Below are positions 29,750 to 37,539 of a stretch of DNA of 38,342 nt, piece after piece. The stretch covers positions 1-38,342 of the IMG/VR virus record IMGVR_UViG_3300044530_000062. One strand, 5' to 3'. Source of the stretch: a virus. The position numbers and the translations under genes were made by a program. The notes under the pieces were generated by a model. It worked only from the letters and a program-made list of their open reading frames with translations. It had not been told where the DNA came from and did not search any database. Numbering within the stretch: position 1 is the stretch's first letter; each line of letters starts with the position of its first letter.

Positions 29750-32538
29750 CACCCCATCTGCGTGGTATCTAAAACCAGTGCAATTACTGCAGGACTATCC
29801 TGCACCGTACCAGCCGACATCCTAACTTTAGTTGTGTCGAGTAGGATACCAATTTTCTTCAAGTCCTCTACTAAGCATTTATACGACAACTGCTTTCTCG
29901 CACACCACGATTTAAACACTGATGCTATGATATAGGCTCTATGCGTATCGGGCTCCCTGCGTATCACAAGCGCACCGCGAGGAGTTTCAATAGGTACACC
30001 AAGTGTCCCTGCAATAGTAGGAGGCTTATTATTTATTACAAGCTGATTCTGCATATGCTCTGACATAAACAACCCTAAGTTAGCTGACGCTTTATCTTCC
30101 TGCACTTTCTCTATCTTTCTTGCGTGTCCTATTTTCTTAGTTAGATAGTCAATCACAGGTTGCATAGGGATATTAATAATACCTAACTCGTTTGCGAGTT
30201 TACCTCCGAAGATAGCAGTTGCAACTAGAGCAGAGTAGTAGCGGTCTCTTTGGAGTAAGTTAGCCTTCACATCGAACTGACGTTGGCACTCAAATAACTC
30301 ATTAACAGATTCATCGTAGTTATCCAAAATAGCTTGTGCAATGATATCCCCTGCATGACCGTAGTTACATATAAGGTCTCTACTAAATAGCTGGTCAGAC
30401 TGTTGCTTAGTTAAGGAGTCAGCGCGTACTACTTCAAGCTCTAGGATACGCAGTATCTCACCCTCTGGGTCAGCCTTTAAAGTTTGCAGTACCTCATGCA
30501 GACTGTTGTTACCAGACGTGATGCAAGGCATAGACCATGTAGTGTTGTTAACTCTTTCAATGTTAGCTGAAGAGCTCATACGGTTTCTACCACGACCATT
30601 TGTAATACCAAACGCTAAGTCACTGATGTCGTCCGCAGGTAAGTTAGTCAGCTCGTCAATGCAGAGAATAAGGTTTTGGATGATACCCATACGCTGATAC
30701 TTAGCGAGAATCTTATCGTCATTAACCAGCATAGTTTTTGTAGGGTGACCCCATACGCTATTAGCTACATATTGGATAGTTGATTTACCCACACCTGATG
30801 ATGCATTAGTTAAGTGGAGCATCGCGCCACCTAGTGAGAACACCTTAAACATGGGTGCACCAAGACTTAGGAATAATGCAAAGGCTCGTACTTCATTTCC
30901 GGGAAGCCCATAAGTATTGACTACGTTAGACCACGCTTCAAGCGACCCTTCTTTAGTGTATACCTTAGCGGCTTCTTGTGTGGTGGCTGAGGGCGGACTG
31001 TATTTAGGGAATGCACCTTTAGTCATTTCTCGTGCTCCGACAACAAACGATGTGTTATCTGAGTTCCATCCAAACTGCACTCTTACGTGCTCTGCCTTCG
31101 TTGTGTTTTGCAAGTGCTTAGTCCACGCTACTAGGTAAGCCATAATCAGTTTCATCTGATTAGTATGAGCCGCGATACCTTTATGAGAAAGAAGCTCACG
31201 GCATTTATCCCCTGCTGTTACCGTTGCAAGAGGAGCAATAAAATCACTCACCCCATCATGCGGACGGATAAGACGCATATGCAGAACCTCACCATCATTT
31301 GGGTCACTACGTCTACCTACTACATAAAAATCGTTTTCGTACACTAATGCTTTATCAGTTTCTTCTCCATCACCGGAATCAAGTACGCTCTTAACGTACA
31401 CACCGCCATTAGGTCCTCTAGTGTATGGATATGGGTATTTGGGAATCTCTATATCTATTGTGCCAAGCTCTTTACTCTCTGCGGTAACGATGTTATCCGA
31501 AGGTGATGCTTCTAGTATGTCTCTACCTAACATCAAGGGTGTTGTTATATTCCCAGTGTGCTTACACCCTACGCACAGTTCTGGATTGATAGTGTTAAAT
31601 GTTTCGCATAAATGTGGACCCTTAATGAGCCACGCCTTTCTTTCAGTCTCAGCAGGACTATATTCATCATGTGCTTGAGATATTTTATGTATCGCTGTTT
31701 CTTTATCTACGCAGAACTGTGCAATAGAAAGCCCTGCTCTCCAGAGAGGTTCAGATATATCGTTTTGATTTAAGTATATATTAGCCATTTGCGCACAACC
31801 ACTACCACTAAGGCTTTTATGCATAACACGAGAGAACTTGTATATGATGTTCCCAAGTAGCGCACGAGTTGTATCGTTGAGCGTTACATTAGAAGCGGCG
31901 AGCTCTGCTTGTGCTAGGGGAGTTAATATATCTTTTGGTGTTAGTACATCTCTGAAATACTGCACGGGGTTTGAAGGAGAGAGTGCTATAAGTTCAACAT
32001 CAACTGCTTCACCACGTTTAAAATTCTTGGTCTGAGGGATACGCAGAATGCGAGCACCGTCAGTTGTTATACCCATATCTTTAACTTGAAACTTCTCAGC
32101 TATCATGCGGTCAACTAATGCAGTAGCTAAGGGTTTCCATTCGTTGTAATCAATCGTAGTATCAAAAGCCCAGTAGATGTGTAAGCCGTAGCCTGATGAT
32201 ACGATGGTTGGTTTGGGAAGGTTAACTGCTTTGCAAAAATCTTTAAGAGCACTGATACCTGTAACCTGTGTTTCATGCGCAGTACCTTTGCCGATATCTA
32301 AATCCACCCATAGCGATTTAAACAAATTAACATTCTTAGCACTTCTACTTATATTTGAATGGTAGGTAGCTAAAGCGAAGTAGGCATCTACTCCAGCCGC
32401 TGTTTGTTCGTCTGCCCAAACCTCTACTTCCTCGAATGTGTTAAAGAATACTTGGGTAGTTCTTTTATTGATTATCCCTACTGCGCAATACAAACCCCCT
32501 TGCGCTACTACTGTATTAAAAAAATCTATCCTGTTCAT
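29749..32538 (-). CDS. Primase-helicase (AEP-type primase fused to an SF3/DUF927-like ATPase)
   Basis: A 929-residue replication protein. N-terminal archaeo-eukaryotic primase motifs are visible: D79-x-D81 in 'LWVDLDIG', the S-x-H-type motif ending at H120 in 'SSGYGLHIYW', and R163-x2-R166 in 'GARILRIPQT'. A zinc or PriCT-like link follows with C311, C322 and C325 ('PELCVGCKHTG'). The C-terminal ATPase has Walker A 'ASSGVGKST' (K585) and Walker B 'LILCIDELTN' (D628-E629), then 'MPCITSGNNSLHEVL' as a sensor region. It would make primers and unwind DNA at the fork. It follows the SSB-like gene across a hairpin terminator, so its expression probably needs read-through. Confidence 0.85.
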   Translation of the reverse strand: MNRIDFFNTVVAQGGLYCAVGIINKRTTQVFFNTFEEVEVWADEQTAAGVDAYFALATYHSNISRSAKNVNLFKSLWVDLDIGKGTAHETQVTGISALKDFCKAVNLPKPTIVSSGYGLHIYWAFDTTIDYNEWKPLATALVDRMIAEKFQVKDMGITTDGARILRIPQTKNFKRGEAVDVELIALSPSNPVQYFRDVLTPKDILTPLAQAELAASNVTLNDTTRALLGNIIYKFSRVMHKSLSGSGCAQMANIYLNQNDISEPLWRAGLSIAQFCVDKETAIHKISQAHDEYSPAETERKAWLIKGPHLCETFNTINPELCVGCKHTGNITTPLMLGRDILEASPSDNIVTAESKELGTIDIEIPKYPYPYTRGPNGGVYVKSVLDSGDGEETDKALVYENDFYVVGRRSDPNDGEVLHMRLIRPHDGVSDFIAPLATVTAGDKCRELLSHKGIAAHTNQMKLIMAYLVAWTKHLQNTTKAEHVRVQFGWNSDNTSFVVGAREMTKGAFPKYSPPSATTQEAAKVYTKEGSLEAWSNVVNTYGLPGNEVRAFALFLSLGAPMFKVFSLGGAMLHLTNASSGVGKSTIQYVANSVWGHPTKTMLVNDDKILAKYQRMGIIQNLILCIDELTNLPADDISDLAFGITNGRGRNRMSSSANIERVNNTTWSMPCITSGNNSLHEVLQTLKADPEGEILRILELEVVRADSLTKQQSDQLFSRDLICNYGHAGDIIAQAILDNYDESVNELFECQRQFDVKANLLQRDRYYSALVATAIFGGKLANELGIINIPMQPVIDYLTKKIGHARKIEKVQEDKASANLGLFMSEHMQNQLVINNKPPTIAGTLGVPIETPRGALVIRREPDTHRAYIIASVFKSWCARKQLSYKCLVEDLKKIGILLDTTKVRMSAGTVQDSPAVIALVLDTTQMG

Positions 32539-32560
32539 GGCTATACCTAAAAATGAGGGT

Positions 32561-32588
32561 AAAAAAAGGGGCGGTGCTATCCGCCCCT
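32561..32588 (-). terminator. Intrinsic terminator between SSB-like and primase genes
   Basis: On the - strand the stem GGGGCGG/CCGCCCC (32581-32587 paired with 32568-32574, six-base loop) is extended by one A-T pair and followed by seven T residues (complement of 32561-32567). It lies 17 bases after the SSB-like stop and 23 bases before the primase ATG. It should make the SSB-like protein more abundant than the primase. Confidence 0.9.
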
Positions 32589-32604
32589 TCTAATGGGGAA
32601 GTGC

Positions 32605-33480
32605 TTAGTCAGCCCATTCAGCCAATGTACTTTCAAGGTCAGTTGGGTTAGCTACTGTAGCTGAGGGCTTCTTCTCTCTTACAACGGGTTCAGCAACGGG
32701 AGCATCTTTGAATAAGCCTTGTGGTGCTGGTTTAGGTGCAGGAGCTGGAGCTTCTTCTTTTTTAGCTGCTGAGAAGCTGGTAGTAATTGCTTGGATTGCT
32801 TCAAGTGAAGTAGCTTTATCTAATACAACCTCAATCTCTTTTTCATCTAACGGACGTACTGCACGGAATACCATCTTAGGTGTTGCAGAATCCGTATCAA
32901 ATCTAAGCTCGGTTACAACGTCAGTAACATTTAAGCCGTGTCCTGCTAGTTGCTTGGCGTATTGGAAGAGAGGCATTTTACCGTTCTCGCCTTTACCAAA
33001 TAAAGAGGTTGCCGCAAGTGATAACTCGTATACGTCACCATGCATATCATTCTCAAGTAATACTGCGAGGCGGTGAGTATATCTGCAAGCTCTACCAGAA
33101 CCTTGACCAGACCCCGCGATGTTCATAGGGCAGGTAGCACAGTTGTGGTTTTTAGGAGTTTCGATAGTTGGACTAGGTACTTCACCATCCGTACTCCAGC
33201 AATCTGGGGAAGAGACTACACCTTCTTGGTATGTGCCTGCGTAATACTGACGTGATGTTTTAGGTGCCGCCGCCGCAATGATAATGTTCATTGCACGGTC
33301 TTCATTCTTAGCAACCTCTTGACCACCAACAGTTAAGCGGAAGATGTTACCTCTTACTGAGATGCGGCGAGCATCAGATGAGCCGCCCATAAGAGCCTTA
33401 GTAGTTTCACTCAACTCCCTTTTTGCAAAGTGTGCTGGAATTGCTGCGCCTGTTGTAAATAAACTCATTTCGTTAGCCAT
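32605..33480 (-). CDS. Zinc-containing single-strand DNA-binding-like protein
   Basis: A 291-residue protein. Residues 36-90 look like a beta-rich core ('ISVRGNIFRLTVGGQEVAKN', 'AMNIIIAAAAPKTSRQYYAG'). Four cysteines C94, C114, C117 and C132 ('HNCATCPMNIAGSGQGSGRA') probably bind zinc. Residues ~240-280 are a Pro/Ala/Lys linker, and the last eleven residues 'DLESTLAEWAD' are acidic with an aromatic residue, as in SSB and T7 gp2.5 tails that bind partner proteins. With the primase next, ssDNA binding is the best inference, not proven. ATG 33480 has CAGGAG 10 bases upstream; the start overlaps the HTH gene by 8 bases. Confidence 0.62.
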   Translation of the reverse strand: MANEMSLFTTGAAIPAHFAKRELSETTKALMGGSSDARRISVRGNIFRLTVGGQEVAKNEDRAMNIIIAAAAPKTSRQYYAGTYQEGVVSSPDCWSTDGEVPSPTIETPKNHNCATCPMNIAGSGQGSGRACRYTHRLAVLLENDMHGDVYELSLAATSLFGKGENGKMPLFQYAKQLAGHGLNVTDVVTELRFDTDSATPKMVFRAVRPLDEKEIEVVLDKATSLEAIQAITTSFSAAKKEEAPAPAPKPAPQGLFKDAPVAEPVVREKKPSATVANPTDLESTLAEWAD

Positions 33481-33691
33481 GTGTATTTGCTCCTGATAAT
33501 TTAACAATAGTAGTTTTTCTAGAGATTAGTGCTTTTACTTCGTTAGCACTTAATAGGTATTCATTACCTCTGCGGTAAGAACTTAATTTACCTGTGTTTC
33601 GTAGTTTGGAAATATACTGCCTAGAGCAGTTTAGTATCCCCATTACTTGTTTAGTTGTCAAAAATACTTCTTCATCATCTTGCGGTTCCAT
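33473..33691 (-). CDS. Small helix-turn-helix DNA-binding protein (MerR/excisionase type)
   Basis: A 72-residue protein. Residues 10-57 ('FLTTKQVMGILNCSRQYISK', 'GKLSSYRRGNEYLLSANEVK') are the winged helix-turn-helix of the HTH_17/excisionase type: L-T-x-K-Q-V/A-x3-L-x-[CV]-S-R-x-[YT]-I..L...GKL...R.G..Y......V. It has a good ribosome-binding site (GAAGGAA). It is the second gene of the promoter-driven operon and may regulate early expression. It might also act in DNA rearrangement, but no integrase is in the window. Confidence 0.75.
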   Translation of the reverse strand: MEPQDDEEVFLTTKQVMGILNCSRQYISKLRNTGKLSSYRRGNEYLLSANEVKALISRKTTIVKLSGANTHG

Positions 33692-33692
33692 A

Positions 33693-34085
33693 TCATTTCC
33701 TTCTAACGGTTATGGCATATCTGCTATCAATATTCATGCCTGGAGGCATGAGGTTAGGGTTTTCTTCTAAAAAGGATTTCATGTTTGTCTGATGCACTCG
33801 TTGCTCAAGTAGCTCAAACGCATCGTTCTCCTTAATAAAGTTTTTCATACTGTTCCAATCGCTTGTCCAGTATCTTGTTTTAACCGTCCGTGTCACTGTA
33901 CCTGCTGAGGTCTTAAGTCCGTCTGTCCCCGTCTCCTTGCAAAGCTCTAGTAGAGCCTGTTGTACTGCATCTTGTTGCTGTTTAATTCTATCGTCTGCTT
34001 CATCAAACTCTCGTTGCAGTTGCTGTCTTGCATCTCTCATTTTTATGTAAGCTTTGACGAGTTGTTCTACATTTACTGTACTCAT
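33693..34085 (-). CDS. Conserved coiled-coil phage protein, first gene of the SSB/primase operon
   Basis: A 130-residue protein. Residues 1-50 are a charged helix ('MRDARQQLQREFDEADDRIK'), followed by 'GTDGLKTSAGTVTRTVKTRY', 'YWTSDWNSMKNFIKENDAF' and 'LLEQRVHQTNMKSFLEENP', ending 'PGMNIDSRYAITVRRK'. This family is frequent in aquatic phages next to replication genes and has no known function. The helix plus Trp-rich core is vaguely like Gam-type nuclease inhibitors, which is only a guess. It is the first gene after a strong promoter; its ribosome-binding site is GGGGAA. Confidence 0.7.
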   Translation of the reverse strand: MSTVNVEQLVKAYIKMRDARQQLQREFDEADDRIKQQQDAVQQALLELCKETGTDGLKTSAGTVTRTVKTRYWTSDWNSMKNFIKENDAFELLEQRVHQTNMKSFLEENPNLMPPGMNIDSRYAITVRRK

Positions 34086-34107
34086 GTGATTCCCCGTGCC
34101 TTTCTTT

Positions 34108-34148
34108 GAAAGAGATTATATTGTACACCCTTGTAACCCTTGTGTCAA
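34108..34148 (-). promoter_or_regulatory. Strong sigma70-type promoter for the SSB/primase operon
   Basis: Read on the - strand, a perfect -35 TTGACA (34148-34143) is followed by 17 bases and TACAAT (34125-34120). A further perfect TATAAT (34120-34115) overlaps it but would give a 22-base spacer. The -35 box overlaps the stop codon of the helicase gene. Transcription would begin near 34108, about 23 bases before the first ATG at 34085. It is the clearest promoter in the window. Confidence 0.75.
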
Positions 34149-35701
34149 CTAATAACGTCTTTATATAAATCTAATAATTTAGTCTGAGCCGCACCTTTAT
34201 CTTCTAATACGTTTAAGACTTTCTTCTCTACGGGTGAGCCTACAAGATGCACCACGCTACATCTATTTACTTGCCCTGCACGGTGAATACGCGCATTGGC
34301 TTGCTTATAGGTTTCCAGTGAAAGCGTTACACCCCACCATACAATCGTATTAGCCGCGTGCAAAGTTACCCCATGCGCCGCCGCTTGCGGTTGGATAACT
34401 AGAATCTGCGGGTTGGGTGAAGTCTGGAATGCGTTGAATAATTCAGAGCGTTTGTTTGCATTAATACCACCATGAATAACTCCCACACTGTAGCCTACAT
34501 CTAATAATATTCTCTCTACTATCTCCATGGTGTGCTTAAACTGCACGAACACAATCGTCTTATGGGATGTTTCAGCTACGATGTCCAGCAGTTCTGCCGC
34601 ACGAGATTTCACATCAAACTCAATCACTTCTCCAGTATCCGAATACACCGCCCCAGATGAAAGTTGCAATAGTTTGTTTAAAGCAACCGCCGCATTAGCC
34701 GCAGTAATCTCTTCACCTGCCGCTTGCATGAGCATCTCTTTCTTGAGCATCTTGTAATACTTCTCTTGTTGCGGAGATAGTGGTACATCTCTTGTCTGAT
34801 ACGTTAGCTCTGGTAGGTCTAGGCATTCTTCTTTAGTAAACCGTATCGCAGGTTGCATGAACCTATGCACTATCTGCTCTGCATCGGGACGATTCTTAAA
34901 TGTAAACTGTGACGTGCGTATCTGTACCATATCTCGGAACGCATTAAACGCTCTGGGTGTTTGCTTAGGGTTAACCAGTTTAATTAGTCCATACGCATCT
35001 ACTGGTGACTGCGCCGCAGGTGTACCCGTTAACATCCAGAGCCATGTGTCTGCAGTGATTAGACGGTTCATTGTTTTCCATCTACGAGTCGATACGTTTT
35101 TTAAATGCGTAGCTTCATCTACTACAATCAAATCAAACCCGCCTTCAGCAATCTCCTTCTCTACTATCTCAACACCATCAAAGTTTATGATGACTATCTC
35201 TGCATTACCCTTAATAATCTGAGCACGCTTCTCTCTACTACCATGTGCAATCTCAACTGACCGATGCATAGCTGTCTTAAACAAATCTTTGCGCCATGCC
35301 GCATCCATAATAGATAGAGGGCAAATCACAAGCATACGGCGTATCACACCGAGTTTCATTAGGTAGTCAGCCGCCCAGATAACAGAGTTAGTTTTTCCCG
35401 TACCCATCTCATTTAAGCAAAAGGCTCTTCGGTTAAGCGTTAAAAACTCTGCTGTCACTCTTTGATGGTCAAAGGGCTTATACATCCCTGTCCACGTATA
35501 CTGTGTGCGAATAGGTGAGGGTACATTTTTAATGCCTATATTGTTTAGGATATGCGCTTCACCTAGCCCAAAGTTTACCCATACATCTGCCGTACCAAAA
35601 TCAATATCTTTAATTTTACTTTTAGGTATTACCCCTGTAATAGCATCGGGGGCAGTGGTCTTGATAGACAAGACCTTATCTTGAATTACTTGTATTTCCA
35701 T
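34145..35701 (-). CDS. SNF2-type DNA helicase/translocase
   Basis: A 518-residue superfamily 2 ATPase. Motif I is 'NEMGTGKTNS' (Walker A, 99-104), motif II 'VVDEATHLKN' (DEAT, 195-198), motif III 'MLTGTPAAQSP' (225-228), motif IV-V 'VIHGGINANKR' and 'VIQPQAAAHGVTLHAANTIV', and motif VI 'NARIHRAGQ' (to 477). These are the SNF2/Rad54-like motifs in order. It may remodel replication or recombination intermediates. I prefer ATG 35701, which has ACGGAG five to six bases upstream. An ATG at 35737 is possible, coupled by ATGA to the previous gene, and would add 12 residues. Confidence 0.88.
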   Translation of the reverse strand: MEIQVIQDKVLSIKTTAPDAITGVIPKSKIKDIDFGTADVWVNFGLGEAHILNNIGIKNVPSPIRTQYTWTGMYKPFDHQRVTAEFLTLNRRAFCLNEMGTGKTNSVIWAADYLMKLGVIRRMLVICPLSIMDAAWRKDLFKTAMHRSVEIAHGSREKRAQIIKGNAEIVIINFDGVEIVEKEIAEGGFDLIVVDEATHLKNVSTRRWKTMNRLITADTWLWMLTGTPAAQSPVDAYGLIKLVNPKQTPRAFNAFRDMVQIRTSQFTFKNRPDAEQIVHRFMQPAIRFTKEECLDLPELTYQTRDVPLSPQQEKYYKMLKKEMLMQAAGEEITAANAAVALNKLLQLSSGAVYSDTGEVIEFDVKSRAAELLDIVAETSHKTIVFVQFKHTMEIVERILLDVGYSVGVIHGGINANKRSELFNAFQTSPNPQILVIQPQAAAHGVTLHAANTIVWWGVTLSLETYKQANARIHRAGQVNRCSVVHLVGSPVEKKVLNVLEDKGAAQTKLLDLYKDVIS

Positions 35702-35715
35702 TGTCGCTCCGTACA

Positions 35716-35730
35716 GCCCCTTAAGGGGGC
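35716..35730. repeat. GC-rich palindrome before the helicase start
   Basis: CCCCTTAAGGGG (35717-35728) is a perfect 12-bp palindrome with flanking G/C extension. It lies between the stop of the 69-residue gene and the helicase ribosome-binding site. It has no U-tract, so it is not a standard terminator. It could fold in mRNA next to the ribosome-binding site or be a protein-binding site. Confidence 0.6.
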
Positions 35731-35733
35731 GAA

Positions 35734-35943
35734 TCATTTATCTTCTAATACTTCAAATAGCTGAGGCTTATTCGTACTTCTATTAAAGTACCATGCTCTT
35801 ACTTTGTTTAGGCACATCTTCCGTTCACTAATACGCGTTCTAAGAGTCATGGTACATAGAGCGTCTATGTGACGCTCTACTAAACTCTCAGGTAAACCAG
35901 ACTCCGTTGCAATAATCTGCACTGACTTTACGGATACTTCCAT
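35734..35943 (-). CDS. Small hypothetical protein in the DNA metabolism operon
   Basis: A 69-residue protein: 'VKSVQIIATESGLPESLVER', 'HIDALCTMTLRTRISERKMC', 'LNKVRAWYFN'. It is mainly helical, basic and has the look of a helix-turn-helix-like or accessory factor, but no family is recognised. It follows the HNH gene by one base and precedes the helicase. Such short proteins in operons are often real, and its tight packing supports it. Confidence 0.55.
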   Translation of the reverse strand: MEVSVKSVQIIATESGLPESLVERHIDALCTMTLRTRISERKMCLNKVRAWYFNRSTNKPQLFEVLEDK

Positions 35944-35944
35944 A

Positions 35945-36241
35945 TTATTTCTTCTTAGGTTTAGCTTTCTTTGGCGGTTCGTTCTTCTTCATAGTGTGGT
36001 CACTGTTGCGTTGGAACGAACGATTTACTTCTGGGTCTCTAAGACGTAGGTTGTCTTTACCGTTACCCGCTTTAACGCCTTTAATATGGTCGATGTCTTT
36101 CCCATCACGGCTAATACCCGCTTTATCATATGCACGGCGAGCACGTTGTCTCTCCATTCTAGCTTCATGCGCCCCAGGGCGAGTCTTCTCTAGTTCATAT
36201 TCTCGTTTAATGTTTCTGTCTTTCTTATCTTTGTAGGGCAT
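35945..36241 (-). CDS. Small HNH-type nuclease-like protein
   Basis: A 98-residue protein, N-terminal two-thirds helical and Arg-rich, with an HNH-like core 'DIDHIKGVKAGNGKDNLRLR' (D51-H52, N64) and 'VNRSFQRNSDHTMKKN' (N73, D81-H82), then a Lys-rich tail. It is TAATG-coupled to the nuclease upstream. It differs from the two homing-type HNH genes and lacks their zinc site. A role in DNA processing with its neighbours is likely. This small HNH family is frequent in tailed phages. Confidence 0.72.
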   Translation of the reverse strand: MPYKDKKDRNIKREYELEKTRPGAHEARMERQRARRAYDKAGISRDGKDIDHIKGVKAGNGKDNLRLRDPEVNRSFQRNSDHTMKKNEPPKKAKPKKK

Positions 36242-36930
36242 TACCCCTCCTTATAGTTACCGTTATGAATGCACCGTGTAGCCTGACACCACTTTTTACA
36301 TAGTCCGTTAGGGATAGGATTAAATACTCCCGTCTCGTAGGCTACTGACCGTTGCGCTAATACAGGTGCTAGTTTATCAAAAATACCCAATCTATTCTCA
36401 TATGTATATTCTTCTTTTACCATCTCGTTAGCTACTACGAATAGTAGCATCCCTTTGATATTCTCAACATACGGGAACTCTAGGAACACCGCCGCCGCTA
36501 GTAGTGCTAGTTGCTTAGTGTCTGCATACTTTGCTGACTTGCCTGTTTTATAATCCACAATATACGCTTTCTTAGCATCTGCGTCTACGATGACAAGGTC
36601 TGCAATGCCTCGCCAGTACCTATTAGGTGCTTCATAATCACAGAACTCATACCCAGTATCTGTCTTCGCCACCGCGAGTTTATACTCGCAAAGCTTTCTG
36701 CCTTTGATGTTATTGATAGTATCAAGGAACTTCTTAACAAATATAAACCGCTCTGGTAATGCCTCACCTTTACCTATGTAGTTCTCAGCCGCAAGATGTA
36801 AGTCTTTTCCATACAGCGTAGCTGAGGTATCTGCGAAGGGTATGTACTTTAAAACATGGTGTGCTTCGTACTGCTTAGGGCAGGTAATAAACCTACTCAG
36901 TGAACTATAAGTAAAACTAGGTACGCTCAT
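36241..36930 (-). CDS. Cas4/RecB-like PD-(D/E)XK nuclease with Fe-S cysteines
   Basis: A 229-residue nuclease. N-terminal 'FTYSSLSRFITCPKQY' carries C17, and 'GKDLHLAAEN' has H45, the RecB-type motif. The core is D111 in 'GIADLVIVD' with D126-Y-K128 in 'AYIVDYKTGKS' and Q140 in 'TKQLALLAAA', the catalytic DEK/Q pattern. Three more cysteines C211, C215 and C220 in 'LCKKWCQATRC' complete a likely [4Fe-4S] set with C17, as in Cas4 and AddB-type nucleases. It probably trims DNA ends during recombination or replication. The start overlaps the 42-aa gene. Confidence 0.85.
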   Translation of the reverse strand: MSVPSFTYSSLSRFITCPKQYEAHHVLKYIPFADTSATLYGKDLHLAAENYIGKGEALPERFIFVKKFLDTINNIKGRKLCEYKLAVAKTDTGYEFCDYEAPNRYWRGIADLVIVDADAKKAYIVDYKTGKSAKYADTKQLALLAAAVFLEFPYVENIKGMLLFVVANEMVKEEYTYENRLGIFDKLAPVLAQRSVAYETGVFNPIPNGLCKKWCQATRCIHNGNYKEG

Positions 36931-37045
36931 TTTTGCATACCCATCTTATGTAAGCCTTCTGAGGCGTTGAAGCAGTACAGGGTATAGACTTCCACTCTGT
37001 GTAGCAGACCCACAAACTACCGGTTTTTCTTAGTTTCGGCTTCAA
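36917..37045 (-). CDS. 42-residue small protein gene overlapping both neighbours
   Basis: A reading frame from TTG 37045 to TAG 36917-36919, read as 'MKPKLRKTGSLWVCYTEWKS' then 'IPCTASTPQKAYIRWVCKNE' and RT. It overlaps the upstream zinc-finger gene by 29 bases and the nuclease start by 14, and it is the main content of the 86-base gap between them. The pattern K-P-K-L-R-K..G.LW.C.......TP..AY..W is one I recall from small phage proteins. TTG has no strong ribosome-binding site, and a start further upstream is not available as ATG. The gene may use translational coupling. Function unknown. Confidence 0.55.
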   Translation of the reverse strand: MKPKLRKTGSLWVCYTEWKSIPCTASTPQKAYIRWVCKNERT

Positions 37046-37235
37046 ATATATCCGCGCATTCTCTATCACACCATCTCCTCTTGTATCCTATAAAGTCACC
37101 GCACGTCCAGCAAAGTCCGGTGGGGTTAGTTGTATCTATTTGTGCAGCTTCTCTGCAAATAACTGCGATAAGTTTATCTCGCATCATCTCCTCATGCAGT
37201 GACGCGAGGTCTGTGTTTCCATCTTCTGTTGCCAT
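37017..37235 (-). CDS. Small zinc-finger protein
   Basis: A 72-residue protein, helical at the N-terminus ('LASLHEEMMRDKLIAVICRE'), with a four-cysteine finger C42-x2-C45 and C56-x3-C60 ('LCWTCGDFIG', 'RRWCDRECAD'). This DksA-like small finger is common in phage early operons. It begins two bases after the DUF3310 stop. A nucleic-acid or RNA-polymerase binding role is plausible, but not shown. Confidence 0.7.
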   Translation of the reverse strand: MATEDGNTDLASLHEEMMRDKLIAVICREAAQIDTTNPTGLCWTCGDFIGYKRRWCDRECADIFEAETKKNR

Positions 37236-37236
37236 G

Positions 37237-37539
37237 TTATTTTTCGTTATGTATAAATACTAATCTAGACAGGTACCATTGCGCTTTCTGCAAGTCTTCA
37301 TGTGCTTTACCTTTGTTTCGGTATCGCCACATATACTTAAAGGCGTTGCCTCGCAGATACCCAATAAACTCTTCGGGCGTAAGCATTGCTTCCATCGCCT
37401 CAATACACTCTATTTTACCATTTTTGTAGTGTGGAGGCTCGTTAACCATGTCTTCTTTTTTAGCTTCGTGTACTGAGTCACCCATGTATAATTGCCCCTG
37501 TGTGTATGCATCGTAAATTGTTTTAGGTTTGTCGTTCAT
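37237..37539 (-). CDS. DUF3310 protein (T7 gp1.7-like)
   Basis: A 100-residue protein with the DUF3310 signature: 'NEPPHYKNGKIECIEAMEAM' (P-x-H-Y near 35-38), 'GYLRGNAFKYMWRYRNKG' (60-77) and 'EDLQKAQWYLSRL' (81-93). T7 gp1.7, a nucleotide kinase that phosphorylates dTMP, carries this domain, so a role in nucleotide supply fits the thymidylate synthase gene nearby. It is coupled by ATGA to the preceding zinc-finger gene. Confidence 0.85.
   Translation of the reverse strand: MNDKPKTIYDAYTQGQLYMGDSVHEAKKEDMVNEPPHYKNGKIECIEAMEAMLTPEEFIGYLRGNAFKYMWRYRNKGKAHEDLQKAQWYLSRLVFIHNEK

Noticed and set aside
34115-34148. TTGACA with the downstream perfect TATAAT as the promoter pair
   Set aside because: The spacer would be 22 bases. 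The overlapping TACAAT gives the standard 17, so that is taken as the functional -10.
36931-37014. A 27-residue GTG frame ending in ATGA at the nuclease start
   Set aside because: Another frame in the same gap has the more protein-like, conserved-looking pattern; this one has a composition typical of chance.
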